Source of the DNA: Terripilifer ovatus | GTDB lineage: Bacteria; Pseudomonadota; Alphaproteobacteria; Rhizobiales; Beijerinckiaceae | Assembly: GCA_029222685.1 (NCBI GenBank) | Contig: JARHVB010000020.1 | Location: 99,502-163,501 of the forward strand | Reading direction: 5' to 3' | DNA length: 64,000 bases | Shown here: positions 8,848 through 18,175 of the stretch, in pieces | Layout of the letters: the number at the start of each line of letters is the position of its first letter | Position numbering within the stretch: position 1 is the stretch's first letter | Notes under the pieces: generated by a model | The model's input: only the letters and a program-made list of their open reading frames with translations | Database searches by the model: none | What the model was told of the DNA's origin: nothing | Translations under genes and position numbers: made by a program

Positions 8848-9993
8848 TCACCTTACCTTCAAGGTTGCCAGCCCCAGCAGCGCCAGGACGAACGAAATGA
8901 TCCAGAGACGAATAACGATCTGCGGCTCCTGCCAACCCATCTTTTCGAGATGATGGTGGAACGGCGCCATGAGGAAGATGCGCTTGCCGGTCGCCTTGAA
9001 GTAGCCGACCTGGATGATGACCGAGAGTGCTTCCATGACGAACAGGCCGCCGACGATGATGAGCACGAACTCATGCTTGACGGCGACGGCGATGGTGCCG
9101 AGCAGGCCGCCCAACGCCAGCGAACCGGTATCACCCATGAAGATCAGCGCCGGCGGCGCATTGAACCAGAGGAAGCCGATGCCGGCGCCGACGAGCGCCC
9201 CGCAGACCACTGCCAGTTCACCGGTGCCGGGCACGAAATTGATGCCGAGATAGTTCGAGAAGATGGAATTGCCGACGAGATAGGCGATCATCGCGAATGT
9301 GCCCGCCGTGATCATCACCGGCACGATGGCAAGGCCGTCGAGACCGTCCGTCAGATTGACAGCATTGCCGGCCGATACGATGACGAAGGCGCCGAAAGCC
9401 AGGAAGAACCAGCCGAGATAGAGAATGTATTCGTTGACGAAGGGCACGAACAGCCGCGCCGCGGGCACATGCTGACGGAATGGTCCGGCAAAGCCGCTGA
9501 AGAAGTCGGCGATGGAATTGACCGGCGGCGTGACGCTGGCGCACATCAGGAAATAGCAGGCGAGGACAGCGATGATGGCTTCGCTGGCAAGACGCATGCG
9601 GCCGGAAAAGCCCTTGTGCGATTGTTTCGTCACCTTCAGATAATCGTCGTAGAAGCCGATGATACCGAAGCCCAGCGTCACGAACAGAACGATCCAGACA
9701 TAGACGCTGCGCGGGTTGGCCCAAAGCAAGGTCGAAACGACGACCCCCGACAGGATCATCAGGCCGCCCATCGTCGGCGTGCCCTTCTTGGTCAGGAGGT
9801 GGCTCGCGGGCCCGTCTTCGCGGATCGGCTGCCCTTTGCCCTGCTTGGCGCGCAGCGCATTGATGATGCCCGGACCGAACAGAAAAACAAACAGCAGCGC
9901 TGTGGCCGTCGCGCCGCCGGTGCGAAAGGTAATGTAGCGAAACAGATTGAGCCCGCTGAAATGGGGCGAAAATTCAGTAAGAAATGTCAGCAT
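8848..9993 (-). CDS. mraY: Phospho-N-acetylmuramoyl-pentapeptide-transferase MraY
   Basis: MraY is the integral-membrane enzyme that makes lipid I from UDP-MurNAc-pentapeptide and undecaprenyl phosphate. In 381 residues it shows KGTPTMGGL, the catalytic aspartates in [32 protein letters not shown] and the MAPFHHHLE motif. It is slightly longer than the roughly 360 residues common in the family because of periplasmic loops. Its start overlaps the murF 3' end by 7 bp. Confidence 0.97.
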   Translation of the reverse strand: MLTFLTEFSPHFSGLNLFRYITFRTGGATATALLFVFLFGPGIINALRAKQGKGQPIREDGPASHLLTKKGTPTMGGLMILSGVVVSTLLWANPRSVYVWIVLFVTLGFGIIGFYDDYLKVTKQSHKGFSGRMRLASEAIIAVLACYFLMCASVTPPVNSIADFFSGFAGPFRQHVPAARLFVPFVNEYILYLGWFFLAFGAFVIVSAGNAVNLTDGLDGLAIVPVMITAGTFAMIAYLVGNSIFSNYLGINFVPGTGELAVVCGALVGAGIGFLWFNAPPALIFMGDTGSLALGGLLGTIAVAVKHEFVLIIVGGLFVMEALSVIIQVGYFKATGKRIFLMAPFHHHLEKMGWQEPQIVIRLWIISFVLALLGLATLKVR

Positions 9994-11444
9994 AAGGCGT
10001 CCTCGTCTTGCGCCGGCTGTGTATAACGATCTTTCAGCGCCGCGACGATGGGAGCCATCCTGCTGCCGTTCGATCCCTTGATCATGATTGCATCGCCCGC
10101 GCCCACCGCTTCGATGACCGCATCGGTCAGCCCGGCCGAAGCCGGCGCCCAGCGCGCCTGCAGACGTGCCGGCAGCGCATCGAAAAGATGTTTCGTCATC
10201 GGGCCGGCCCCGAAAACCATATCGATATGCGCGGCCTCGATGGCGGACGCCAGTTCGCGATGCAGGTCGGCGGCGGCCGGCCCCAGTTCGAGCATATCGC
10301 CCAGCACGGCGATACGCCGGCCGTTTGGCGCAACCGGCGTCTGGCCAAGCAAAGTCAGGGCGGCGCGCATGGAGGCGGGATTGGCGTTATAGCTTTCATC
10401 GATGAGCGTGAACGCACCATCACCAACGCGCAGCGACAGGCTCTGGCCACGCCCGGCCGGCGCCACAAAATCGGCAAGCGCCGCCGCTGCTTCGTCGAGA
10501 TCGAGGCTGAAAGCATGGGCGGCAAGAAGCACGGCGAGTGAATTCATCGCCAGATGTGCCCCCGGCGCGCCGACGAAATAGCTCAACTCACGGCCGAGCA
10601 CATTGGCGACAACCTGCGAACCGCTGCCGGCGCGCGTGACCGACACAAGCCGCGCATCGGCTGTTTCATGTTTGCCGAAGCTCCAGACATTGCCGCTTGT
10701 CGCTGCCTGAGCAGCCTCGCGCAGACGGCCGAATTGTGCCACGTCGCGATGGATGATCGCCACGCCGTTAGGTTCAAGCCCGCTGAAGATTTCCGCCTTG
10801 GCGTCGGCAATGGCGTCGACCGAACCGAAATGTTGGAGATGAACCGGTGCGATCGTCGTCACGATCGCCACATGCGGGCGCACCATATCGACCAGCGGCG
10901 TGATTTCGCCGGCATGGTTCATGCCGATCTCGAACACGCCGTACTGCGCCTCACGCGGCAGGCGCGCCAGGGTCAGCGGCACGCCCCAATGATTGTTGTA
11001 GGACGCAGCCGACGCATGGGTTTGCCCAAACCGCGACAGCACGACGCGCAGCGCCTCTTTCGTGCTGGTTTTGCCGACGGAGCCTGTTACCGCGACAATG
11101 CCGGCGGTGCTGCGCGCCCGCGCCGCCCGCCCCAGCCGCACCATCGCCTGCAGCACGTCCTGCACGACATAGAGCGAGCCGGCCCCGTGCAGGTCGTTGG
11201 CATGCGCCTCGTCGATCACAGCGGCCGCCGCGCCCTTTTCGAAGGCCGCCGCGACATAATCATGACCGTCGTTGTTCTCGCCCTTGATGGCGAAGAACAG
11301 ATCGCCGGGTTGCACGGTCCGCGTGTCGATCGAAATGCCGGACACGAAGGCCGGCACCTTGCCGGACATGCGCGCCTGCAGCGGCACGAACAGGCCAAGA
11401 CCGGTCCAAAGTTCTGGCCCACTCCAGAGTTCGGATTCGCTCAT
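9987..11444 (-). CDS. murF: UDP-MurNAc-tripeptide--D-Ala-D-Ala ligase MurF
   Basis: MurF adds D-Ala-D-Ala (from Ddl) to complete the pentapeptide. The 485 residues show the P-loop [44 protein letters not shown] and the [15 protein letters not shown] motif. It is TGATG-coupled to murE (shared base at 11444) and overlaps mraY. Length is within the usual range, with a short N-terminal extension. Confidence 0.97.
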   Translation of the reverse strand: MSESELWSGPELWTGLGLFVPLQARMSGKVPAFVSGISIDTRTVQPGDLFFAIKGENNDGHDYVAAAFEKGAAAAVIDEAHANDLHGAGSLYVVQDVLQAMVRLGRAARARSTAGIVAVTGSVGKTSTKEALRVVLSRFGQTHASAASYNNHWGVPLTLARLPREAQYGVFEIGMNHAGEITPLVDMVRPHVAIVTTIAPVHLQHFGSVDAIADAKAEIFSGLEPNGVAIIHRDVAQFGRLREAAQAATSGNVWSFGKHETADARLVSVTRAGSGSQVVANVLGRELSYFVGAPGAHLAMNSLAVLLAAHAFSLDLDEAAAALADFVAPAGRGQSLSLRVGDGAFTLIDESYNANPASMRAALTLLGQTPVAPNGRRIAVLGDMLELGPAAADLHRELASAIEAAHIDMVFGAGPMTKHLFDALPARLQARWAPASAGLTDAVIEAVGAGDAIMIKGSNGSRMAPIVAALKDRYTQPAQDEDALC

Positions 11445-12892
11445 CAGGCGGCCTCCGCCAGGGCGTGACGCACAGCCTCATGATCGGAAAACGGCAGCAC
11501 CATGCCACGCACGATCTGCCCGGTCTCGTGGCCCTTGCCTGCAACCACCAGAACATCGCCTTCGTTCAACATCGTAACTCCATGGGCGATCGCCTTGGCG
11601 CGGTCGCCGATCTCGACCGCGCCGGGGGCCGCAGCCAGAATGGCGGCCCGAATCGCGGCAGGGTCTTCAGAGCGCGGATTGTCGTCGGTGACAATGGCGA
11701 CATCGGCATATTTGACGGCGATCGCCCCCATGATCGGCCGTTTGCCGGCATCCCGGTCGCCGCCGCATCCAAAGACGACAACCAGCCTCTTGCGCGCCAG
11801 CGGCCGCAGCGCCTGCAGCACCTTCTCCAGCGCATCCGGCTTGTGGGCATAATCGACAAAGACCGGCGCGCCATGACGCTCGCCGACCCGCTCCAGCCGG
11901 CCGGGTGCGCCTTCAAGGCTTTCGAGCGCCGCGAATACATGCTCGGGCGCGCTGCCGGTAGCAATGCACAAGGCCGCCGCGACAAGCGCGTTCGAAGCCA
12001 TGAAGTCGCTGGCAAGCGGCAGTTCGATATCATAGCCGCCGCCATCGTGACGGATGGTCAGATGTGTCGATTGCGCCTCGCCGCGCAGCGACACGATCTC
12101 GATGAACGCGCCCTTGGCGCCGATCGTACAGACCCTCAGGCCACGCGCCGCACAGAAGGCGGACACGCGCGCGCCATACGCGCCGTCGACATCGACGATC
12201 GCCGGCTGGCCCGTGTGCAACAGCGTGTCGAACAGGCGCATCTTCGCCGCGAGATAGCTCTCCATGTCGGGATGATAGTCGAGATGATCGCGCGACAGAT
12301 TGGTGAACGCGCCAGCCGCAAGCTTGACCCCGTCGAGCCGGCGCTGTTCGAGCCCGTGCGAAGAGGCTTCCATCGCCAGATGGGTGACGCCGTCGCCTGC
12401 GAGCTTGTCGATGACCTGGTGCAGCGTCACGGGATCGGGCGTCGTCAGCGAGCCATAGGCGACGCCGGCCGATGTGATCACACCGGTGGTGCCGAGCGCT
12501 GCCGCCTGGGCGCCGAGCCGCGCCCAGATCTGGCGCACGAACGAGGCGGTCGACGTCTTGCCGCTGGTGCCGGTGATGGCGACGATGGTTTCAGGCTGGC
12601 GCGGATAAAAGCGCGCCGCGGCAGACGACAGCGCAGACCGCGCATCCGCGACCTGGATATAGCGCGCGCCTGCCACCGGCGCTTCGGGCAAGCGTTCACA
12701 CACGATCGCCAACGCGCCCGCAGCCTGCGCCTGGCCTGCATAGGCCAGTCCGTCCGCCTTGGCGCCGGGAATGGCGAAGAACACGAAATCCTTTTTCACC
12801 GCGCGGCTGTCCGCCGTCAGCCCGGCCACGTGTGCCGCACCGATATCATCCGCAAGCTTTGCAGAGGGCAGAATGTCACGCAGCGCCGTCAC
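11444..12892 (-). CDS. murE: UDP-MurNAc-L-Ala-D-Glu--meso-diaminopimelate ligase MurE
   Basis: MurE adds the third stem residue. The P-loop ITGTSGKTSTASFVRQIW, MEASSHGLEQRRLDGV and FGCGGDRDAGKRPIMG are present. The C-terminal DNPRSEDP matches the DNPR signature of meso-diaminopimelate-specific MurE, so the peptidoglycan is predicted to be of the DAP type. The start is a GTG at 12890-12892 that overlaps the ftsI stop as GTGA. 482 residues is normal. Confidence 0.97.
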   Translation of the reverse strand: MTALRDILPSAKLADDIGAAHVAGLTADSRAVKKDFVFFAIPGAKADGLAYAGQAQAAGALAIVCERLPEAPVAGARYIQVADARSALSSAAARFYPRQPETIVAITGTSGKTSTASFVRQIWARLGAQAAALGTTGVITSAGVAYGSLTTPDPVTLHQVIDKLAGDGVTHLAMEASSHGLEQRRLDGVKLAAGAFTNLSRDHLDYHPDMESYLAAKMRLFDTLLHTGQPAIVDVDGAYGARVSAFCAARGLRVCTIGAKGAFIEIVSLRGEAQSTHLTIRHDGGGYDIELPLASDFMASNALVAAALCIATGSAPEHVFAALESLEGAPGRLERVGERHGAPVFVDYAHKPDALEKVLQALRPLARKRLVVVFGCGGDRDAGKRPIMGAIAVKYADVAIVTDDNPRSEDPAAIRAAILAAAPGAVEIGDRAKAIAHGVTMLNEGDVLVVAGKGHETGQIVRGMVLPFSDHEAVRHALAEAA

Positions 12893-14721
12893 CTCCAGGC
12901 GCTCCCGCTGCTCGGCAGGCCGACACCGAGGCGCGCCACCGTCGGGAAGACCTGAGACGAGACCGGATCGGCCGAGCGCGGCGGCAAGCCAAGCATCGGC
13001 GTCACGCGTTCGATAATGCGTCCAGTCGTGGCGCCTGCGTTGACGGCCGCTACGCGCGCGCCGCCGGTTTCGGGCACGCCTTGCGGCTCGTCGTAAACGG
13101 TGAGAAAGAGATATTTCGGCTTGTCAGCCGGCACGATCGCGGTGAACGTATTGAACACGCGGTCGTTGGAATAACGTCCGTTGACCACCTTGTTGGCCGT
13201 GCCGGTCTTGCCGCCGGGGAAATAGCCGCGAATGTTGATCGTCCGCGCCGAACCGACCTCGGCGTTCAGCCGCATCAGATAACGCATGGCCTCACTGGTT
13301 TCGGGACGGATTATCGACGGCGCGTCCTTGCGCGCCTCTGCCTCGCTGCGCATCAGGAACGTCGGCTTGATCAATTGACCGCCGTTGATGAGCGCCCCCA
13401 CCGCCATCATCGCCTGCAGCGGTGCGACGGCGAGACCGTGGCCGAAGGCGATGGTCATCGTGTTCAGGTCACCCCAGTTTTTCGGCACGATCGGCTCGGC
13501 GCTCTCCGGCAGTTCGGTGCGCATCCGGTCGAGCTGGCCGAGCTTGCGCAGGAACGCCTTGTGGCCATCGACGCCGATCATCAGCGCCATGCGCGCCGTA
13601 CCGATGTTGGAGGAATAGGTGAAGACCTCGGCCACCGACAGCGCTCGGTTCTGGCCGTGGAAATCGTGGATGGCGAAGCGGCCGTAATGCAAGGCGCCGC
13701 GCGCATCGATCTTGGTGTTCACTGTCACCTTGCGCGCGTCGATCGCCATGGCGAGCGTCAGCGCCTTGAACGTCGAACCCATTTCGAACACGCCGACGGT
13801 CATGCGGTTGATGCGCGTCGGATCGAGCGCATCGACCGGATTGTTGGGGTCGTAATCAGGCACGGACGCGAATGCGATCACTTCACCGGTGTTGACGTCC
13901 ATGATCGCCGAGGCGGCCGCCTTGGCCTTGTATCGCTCGAGGCCTTTGACGAGCTCGTCGCGCACCGCATAGGTGGCCTTGATGTCGAGCGACAGTTTGA
14001 TCGGCTTGAGATCGGCCGCCGTCATCGGCAACCCGGAAGCGGCGAGATCGGCAAGACCGGTGCTGTTGTCGATGTATTTCTCGATGCCGGCAATGCCGAT
14101 GTTGTCGGTATTGGTGAAGCCCAGCACATGCGCGCCCACCGGGCCGTTGGGATAGACGCGCTTGTTTTCCGGAATGAACCCGACCCCCGGCAGACCGAGA
14201 CGGAACACTTCCTCGCGTTCCTTTGGCGAAATGCCGCGCTTGACCCAGACGAACCCCTTGCGCGAGCCGAGCCGTTCGCGCAATTCGCGTGCATTGACGT
14301 CGGGCAGAACCGCGGTCAGCAGTTCCACCGCCTCGTCCTTGTCGATGATGCGGCGCGGTTCGGCGAAAACCGAATCGATCTTGATGTCGCTGGCAAGAAC
14401 ATCGCCATTGCGGTCGACGATGTCGGGACGAACCCGCGACACCGCTTCCGTCGCCGCGCGCTTGATGCCGTGCTGCTCGGGCTTGGCGCCGAGCCAGATC
14501 AGCTTGCCGGCAATGACCGCGAAGACCGCGGTAAAGCCCAGCGTGACCATCCGGATGCGACTACCGCTCTTGCCGATCCGCGTGCCGAAAATGCTGCGCA
14601 GGAAAGCGGCGAACCGTTTCGAGCGCGACAGGGGCCGTGGCGGCGGCGCTTCATGCTGCGCTGCCTCGAATTGCGCTTCTTGCATCTGGTGATGGTGCAT
14701 CGACAGGTCGTCCATGATCAA
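12889..14721 (-). CDS. ftsI: Septal transpeptidase FtsI (PBP3)
   Basis: FtsI is the class B penicillin-binding protein that cross-links septal peptidoglycan with FtsW. In 610 residues: a basic, proline- and histidine-containing cytoplasmic N-terminus (HHHQ at about 9-12), one membrane segment at about 58-77, the PBP dimer domain, and the transpeptidase domain with SxxK at 316-319 (GSTFK), SxN at 370-372 (YSSN) and KTGT at 505-508. The start is either TTG at 14719-14721, overlapping the ftsL stop, or the ATG two codons later at 14713-14715; this does not change the mature features. Confidence 0.95.
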   Translation of the reverse strand: MIMDDLSMHHHQMQEAQFEAAQHEAPPPRPLSRSKRFAAFLRSIFGTRIGKSGSRIRMVTLGFTAVFAVIAGKLIWLGAKPEQHGIKRAATEAVSRVRPDIVDRNGDVLASDIKIDSVFAEPRRIIDKDEAVELLTAVLPDVNARELRERLGSRKGFVWVKRGISPKEREEVFRLGLPGVGFIPENKRVYPNGPVGAHVLGFTNTDNIGIAGIEKYIDNSTGLADLAASGLPMTAADLKPIKLSLDIKATYAVRDELVKGLERYKAKAAASAIMDVNTGEVIAFASVPDYDPNNPVDALDPTRINRMTVGVFEMGSTFKALTLAMAIDARKVTVNTKIDARGALHYGRFAIHDFHGQNRALSVAEVFTYSSNIGTARMALMIGVDGHKAFLRKLGQLDRMRTELPESAEPIVPKNWGDLNTMTIAFGHGLAVAPLQAMMAVGALINGGQLIKPTFLMRSEAEARKDAPSIIRPETSEAMRYLMRLNAEVGSARTINIRGYFPGGKTGTANKVVNGRYSNDRVFNTFTAIVPADKPKYLFLTVYDEPQGVPETGGARVAAVNAGATTGRIIERVTPMLGLPPRSADPVSSQVFPTVARLGVGLPSSGSAWR

Positions 14722-15125
14722 CGCGTCCCCTGTCTTGTGCTTGCAGATGGCGTCGTCCCTCGTATCGAGCCGGTCGTATCACGCGGCATCGGGGTTGCTT
14801 CCCCCAGCCCGAGCATATCCAGTTTCTTGCCGATGGAATCGACCGGTGGCGCCTTTTCCGGCAGGTCCTGCGGCTGCACGATCTGGTCGATCGACAGTTG
14901 CTTAAGATCGAGGTGCTTGTCAGCCAAGGCCTGAATCCGGCCTGGACGGATGAGATACGCGAACTCGGCGCGCAGCATGGCAATCGTGTCACGCTCGCGC
15001 TGATTGGCGTTCTTCATTTTAACAATCTGCTCGGCGAACAGGATGGTCTCGTATTTGATCGAATAGGCGTAAATCGCCGAGCCGATGAGCGCCAGAATTG
15101 CGACGACATTGAGATAGCGCAGCAT
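14718..15125 (-). CDS. ftsL: Cell division protein FtsL
   Basis: FtsL is a small bitopic divisome protein with a periplasmic coiled coil that partners FtsB and FtsQ. The 135-residue product begins MLRYLNVVAILALIG, with a membrane segment at about 5-22, then a heptad-rich stretch (EQIVKMKNANQRERDTIAML) and a longer, low-complexity C-terminal tail rich in Pro, Thr and Ser. The ATG at 15123-15125 is used because it gives the family-typical N-terminus; the frame stays open upstream into rsmH. FtsL is poorly conserved, so the call rests on topology plus position between rsmH and ftsI. Confidence 0.88.
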   Translation of the reverse strand: MLRYLNVVAILALIGSAIYAYSIKYETILFAEQIVKMKNANQRERDTIAMLRAEFAYLIRPGRIQALADKHLDLKQLSIDQIVQPQDLPEKAPPVDSIGKKLDMLGLGEATPMPRDTTGSIRGTTPSASTRQGTR

Positions 15126-15129
15126 GATG

Positions 15130-16173
15130 TCAGCCTCGTTTCGGTTCGCGCTGCGGCAGGGCCGCCTGGCTGGCGAAGGCACCGCGCGCCGGCGAAGCAG
15201 GCGCCTGCGTGCGCACGCCGACACGCAGCTTGGCCGAACGGGCGCGCGGATTGCGCGCCGTCTCGGCGTCGTCGGCGATGACGGGTTGCCCGCTCGGCAG
15301 ATCATAAGCCGCTGGCGGCGGCGCGATTTCGCCTGGCAGCAGTCGCGACTTCGCCCGCCCGCGGTTGGAGCGCTCGGCGAAATATTGTTTGACGATCCGG
15401 TCCTCGAGCGAATGGAAGCTGACGACGACAAGCCGGCCGCCTGGCTTGAGCAGGGCTTCCGCCCCGACGAGCGCGCGCACCAGTTCGCCCAACTCATCGT
15501 TCACCGCGATGCGCAGCGCCTGGAATGTGCGCGTGGCAGGATGGATCTGCGTCGGCTTGGCGGGCGCTGCTTTCTGCACGAGATCGGCGAGCGCGCGCGT
15601 CGTCGTGAGCGGCGCGACGGCGCGCTGTTCGACGATGGCCTTGGCGATGCGGCGCGATTGCCGCTCTTCGCCGAAGTAATAGAGAATATCCGCCAGTTCC
15701 TCGGCGCTGGCGGTGTTGACGATGTCGGCGGCGCTGCGGCCGCTCTGGCCCATACGCATGTCGAGGGGCCCGTCGAGACGAAACGAAAAGCCGCGCTCGG
15801 CTTCGTCGATCTGCATGGACGAAACACCGATGTCGAGAACCACGCCGTCGAATTGCCGACCAAGCCCCAGACGGTCGGCAACCGCTACCATCTCGCCGAA
15901 ACGCGCCTGCTCGAGCGTCAGCCGGCCGGCCATCTCGGTGACCAGCGCCTGGCCGTCACGGATAGCCGAGGGATCGCGGTCGAGCGCCAGCAGCCTGACA
16001 TCGGGGGACTTGAGAATCGCGCGGCTGTAGCCGCCCGCGCCAAAGGTCGCGTCGAGGAAAAGTCCGCCAGCTTCGGGCTTGAGCGCATTCAGCACCGCCT
16101 CGAGGAGCACAGGGACATGCCGGGCCAGTCCGCCATCGGGAACAGAAGATTCGTTCCCGCGACCCGGCTTCAT
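15130..16173 (-). CDS. rsmH: 16S rRNA (cytosine(1402)-N(4))-methyltransferase RsmH
   Basis: RsmH (MraW) methylates C1402 in the decoding centre of 16S rRNA with SAM. The 347-residue protein starts MKPGRGNESS and shows HVPVLLEAVL, the SAM-binding DATFGAGGYSRAIL, LDIGVSSMQIDEAERGFSF, DGPLDMRMGQS and a basic C-terminal tail. The start at 16171-16173 overlaps the mraZ stop as ATGA; the frame is open much further upstream through mraZ, but that part has no family match. It ends 4 bp before ftsL. Confidence 0.96.
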   Translation of the reverse strand: MKPGRGNESSVPDGGLARHVPVLLEAVLNALKPEAGGLFLDATFGAGGYSRAILKSPDVRLLALDRDPSAIRDGQALVTEMAGRLTLEQARFGEMVAVADRLGLGRQFDGVVLDIGVSSMQIDEAERGFSFRLDGPLDMRMGQSGRSAADIVNTASAEELADILYYFGEERQSRRIAKAIVEQRAVAPLTTTRALADLVQKAAPAKPTQIHPATRTFQALRIAVNDELGELVRALVGAEALLKPGGRLVVVSFHSLEDRIVKQYFAERSNRGRAKSRLLPGEIAPPPAAYDLPSGQPVIADDAETARNPRARSAKLRVGVRTQAPASPARGAFASQAALPQREPKRG

Positions 16174-16667
16174 TCCCCTGCTCCTCGAGGCCAGGGCGTG
16201 GCCGCCCCCGCGTGACTGGCGCCGATCTGCTTTCGATGCTCGCGTACCCGGTTTCTGGCCTCGTCCAGATACGCATCGAAGCGCTTCGGCTCCCAGATCT
16301 GAAATTTGTATCCCTGGCCGACGAACGTCGCTTCCGCGCCGATCCCCAGCCAGGCCTTCGCCGCCTCCGAAAGCGCGATCCGGCCCTCCGGATCGATCTT
16401 CAAAATCTCGCTCGTGCCCAACAGGGCCGTCGAATAGACGTCGTGATCGTCCGTATAGGTCGCGAAACGCCCCAGGACTCCGTCGATCTCCCGCATCAGC
16501 GCATGCCCGCCGCAGTCGAGGGCCTGCGCGTCCAACGCGCGATGCACGTAAAGTCCCTCGAATCCATCCTTCGCCAGCACCGTCCTGAAAGAAGCCGGGA
16601 TGGAGATCCGGCCCTTGCTGTCGAGCCGGTTGGTGAAATTCGAGACGAAACGATCCAACGCGACCAC
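16170..16667 (-). CDS. mraZ: Transcriptional regulator MraZ
   Basis: MraZ is a double AbrB-like DNA-binding protein that represses its own dcw operon in E. coli. The product shows two SpoVT/AbrB repeats: FTNRLDSKGRISIPASFR near the N-terminus and KIDPEGRIALSEAAKAW in the second half. The family usually begins (M)DRFxSNxTNR; here no ATG fits, and candidates are GTG at 16665-16667 or TTG at 16656-16658, which gives exactly an M-DRFVSNFTNR start. Coordinates use the GTG. It is the first gene of the dcw cluster and overlaps rsmH by ATGA. Confidence 0.9.
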   Translation of the reverse strand: MVALDRFVSNFTNRLDSKGRISIPASFRTVLAKDGFEGLYVHRALDAQALDCGGHALMREIDGVLGRFATYTDDHDVYSTALLGTSEILKIDPEGRIALSEAAKAWLGIGAEATFVGQGYKFQIWEPKRFDAYLDEARNRVREHRKQIGASHAGAATPWPRGAGE

Positions 16668-16786
16668 CCGGGAACGCACCCAGCACACACAGCCCGCCCG
16701 CAAACCGGCTTTGCGGCAACCCTCGCACCTGCGACAGCAGGCTCGTGGCTCCGGTACGCCAAATCACTGAAACGCGCGGTATGATT

Positions 16787-16811
16787 TGGGATATCATGGG
16801 AAAATATGGGC
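16787..16811. promoter_or_regulatory. Candidate MraZ operator: three TGGG boxes with 10-bp period
   Basis: TGGG occurs at 16787-16790, 16797-16800 and 16807-16810 on the plus strand, i.e. TGGGA-N5-TGGGA-N5-TGGGC with exact 10-bp spacing. Direct TGGGN repeats separated by 5 bp are the established MraZ recognition pattern in E. coli. The array is about 120-145 bp upstream of the mraZ start. A further TGGGA lies at 16836-16840. Assignment as the operator is inference from pattern and position. Confidence 0.75.
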
Positions 16812-17044
16812 GTCAACGAAGGATGTGAATCGAAATGGGACGACCCCACTCCACCCTGCATTAGCTCTCGTTGACCTTAATGAATGGTTGAGAAAGTCCG
16901 GATGTTCCCGTCATTCGTTCAAATGCGAACCAACGGCTTCGTGACCGAAGGGGTATCGACAGGCATCCTGACAAATCCTAGAGCTATCGGCGCTGGTCCG
17001 GCGGCGAAACGGGCGTGGTTTTCCGGCAGGGTACGAACGAGGGT

Positions 17045-18175
17045 ATGACCGACGTCGCAGTTTCAGCCGCGCTCCCCGGCCGTAAGGTCAAGACCACACG
17101 TGCGCCCAACGAAATCGATTTCTGGCGCGGCATTGCGCTGGTTTCGATCTTCATGAATCACATCCCCGGCTTGTGGTACGAGAGATTCACGCACAAGAAC
17201 TTCGGCTATACGGATTCGGCCGAGCTCTTCGTTCTCCTCGCCGGCTGGTCGCTGCGCATTCTCGTCGACAGCCAGCCGCGGTCGCTGACGCCGCTGCGCC
17301 TGTCCTTGCGCCTTGGCGGACGCGCCGTATCGCTTTACGCGGCGCAACTCGTCATCACCACCATCGCCATCGCCCTGACCGCGACAGCGGCGCTCCTGCT
17401 CAACAATGCGCTGATCCTGCAGTGGAACAATACGGCAGCCGTGTTCGAGGAACCGGTGACGACCCATATCGGCATCGTCATTCTCAGCCACCAGCTCGGC
17501 TATTTCGACATCCTGCCGCTGTATGTGGTCTTGATGATGATGGGACCGATCATCGGCCTCATCTACCGCTATGTTCCGACAGCCCTGCTGCCTTTGTCCT
17601 TCGCCATTTGGACGGCGACCTTGACCTTTGGTGTCAACATTCCCACATGGCCGGTTGAGGGGCGCTGGTATTTCAATCCGCTCGCATGGCAACTGATCTT
17701 CGTTACCGGCTTCGTGCTCGGCGGCAGCGGCGCAGTAAAATCCTCAATCGAGCGCTGGCGGGTGCCTCTTAGGGTGGTGGGTGGAATCATTGTGCTTCTG
17801 GGCTATATCGGGACGATCGAGCTCTGGTATCCCGAGCCGCTGGAGGTGCCGGAACCGTTTCTGTTCTTCGTCGCCGACAAGACGTTTCTGACGCCGCTTC
17901 GCTACTTTCACGCGCTTGGATTGGTGGCCTTCTTCGGCGGCAGTTTCTGGCTGCTCATCAAGTACCTGCGTCCGATTTGCAGATTCTTTTCCATGCTCGG
18001 ACGAAATTCGCTGTACGTCTTTTGCGTAGGCTCGCTTCTCAGCCTGAGTGGGCAGATAGTGAGGTTCGCGATTGCGCCTAGCTTGTTGATAGATACAATT
18101 GTGGTAATTGTCGGTATTAGCGCGATGAGCGCGACCGCCTGGGTGTCTGAATGGCGCATACGTCTCAGGGATTGA
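17045..18175 (+). CDS. opgC: OpgC-family membrane acyltransferase
   Basis: A 376-residue polytopic protein with about ten membrane segments, matching the OpgC family that transfers succinyl (or other acyl) groups to osmoregulated periplasmic glucans. The N-terminal EIDFWRGIALVSIFMNHIPG and GYTDSAELFVLLAGWS are typical of OpgC. The gene is divergent from the dcw cluster. The start used is the ATG at 17045; an in-frame GTG at 17015 is an alternative, and neither has an ideal ribosome site. It overlaps the next gene by 25 bp. No opgG/opgH glucan synthase lies in the window, so the substrate cannot be read from context. Confidence 0.85.
   Translation: MTDVAVSAALPGRKVKTTRAPNEIDFWRGIALVSIFMNHIPGLWYERFTHKNFGYTDSAELFVLLAGWSLRILVDSQPRSLTPLRLSLRLGGRAVSLYAAQLVITTIAIALTATAALLLNNALILQWNNTAAVFEEPVTTHIGIVILSHQLGYFDILPLYVVLMMMGPIIGLIYRYVPTALLPLSFAIWTATLTFGVNIPTWPVEGRWYFNPLAWQLIFVTGFVLGGSGAVKSSIERWRVPLRVVGGIIVLLGYIGTIELWYPEPLEVPEPFLFFVADKTFLTPLRYFHALGLVAFFGGSFWLLIKYLRPICRFFSMLGRNSLYVFCVGSLLSLSGQIVRFAIAPSLLIDTIVVIVGISAMSATAWVSEWRIRLRD

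Noticed and set aside
12832..14934. A 700-codon open frame on the plus strand
   Set aside because: It is antisense to ftsI and the murE 5' end, has no recognisable domain and has the Arg/His/Asp-rich composition typical of shadow frames.
16174..16797. N-terminal extension of rsmH through mraZ
   Set aside because: The rsmH frame is open far upstream, but only the part after 16173 matches RsmH, and the ATG there overlaps the mraZ stop as ATGA; the extension is mraZ read in another frame.
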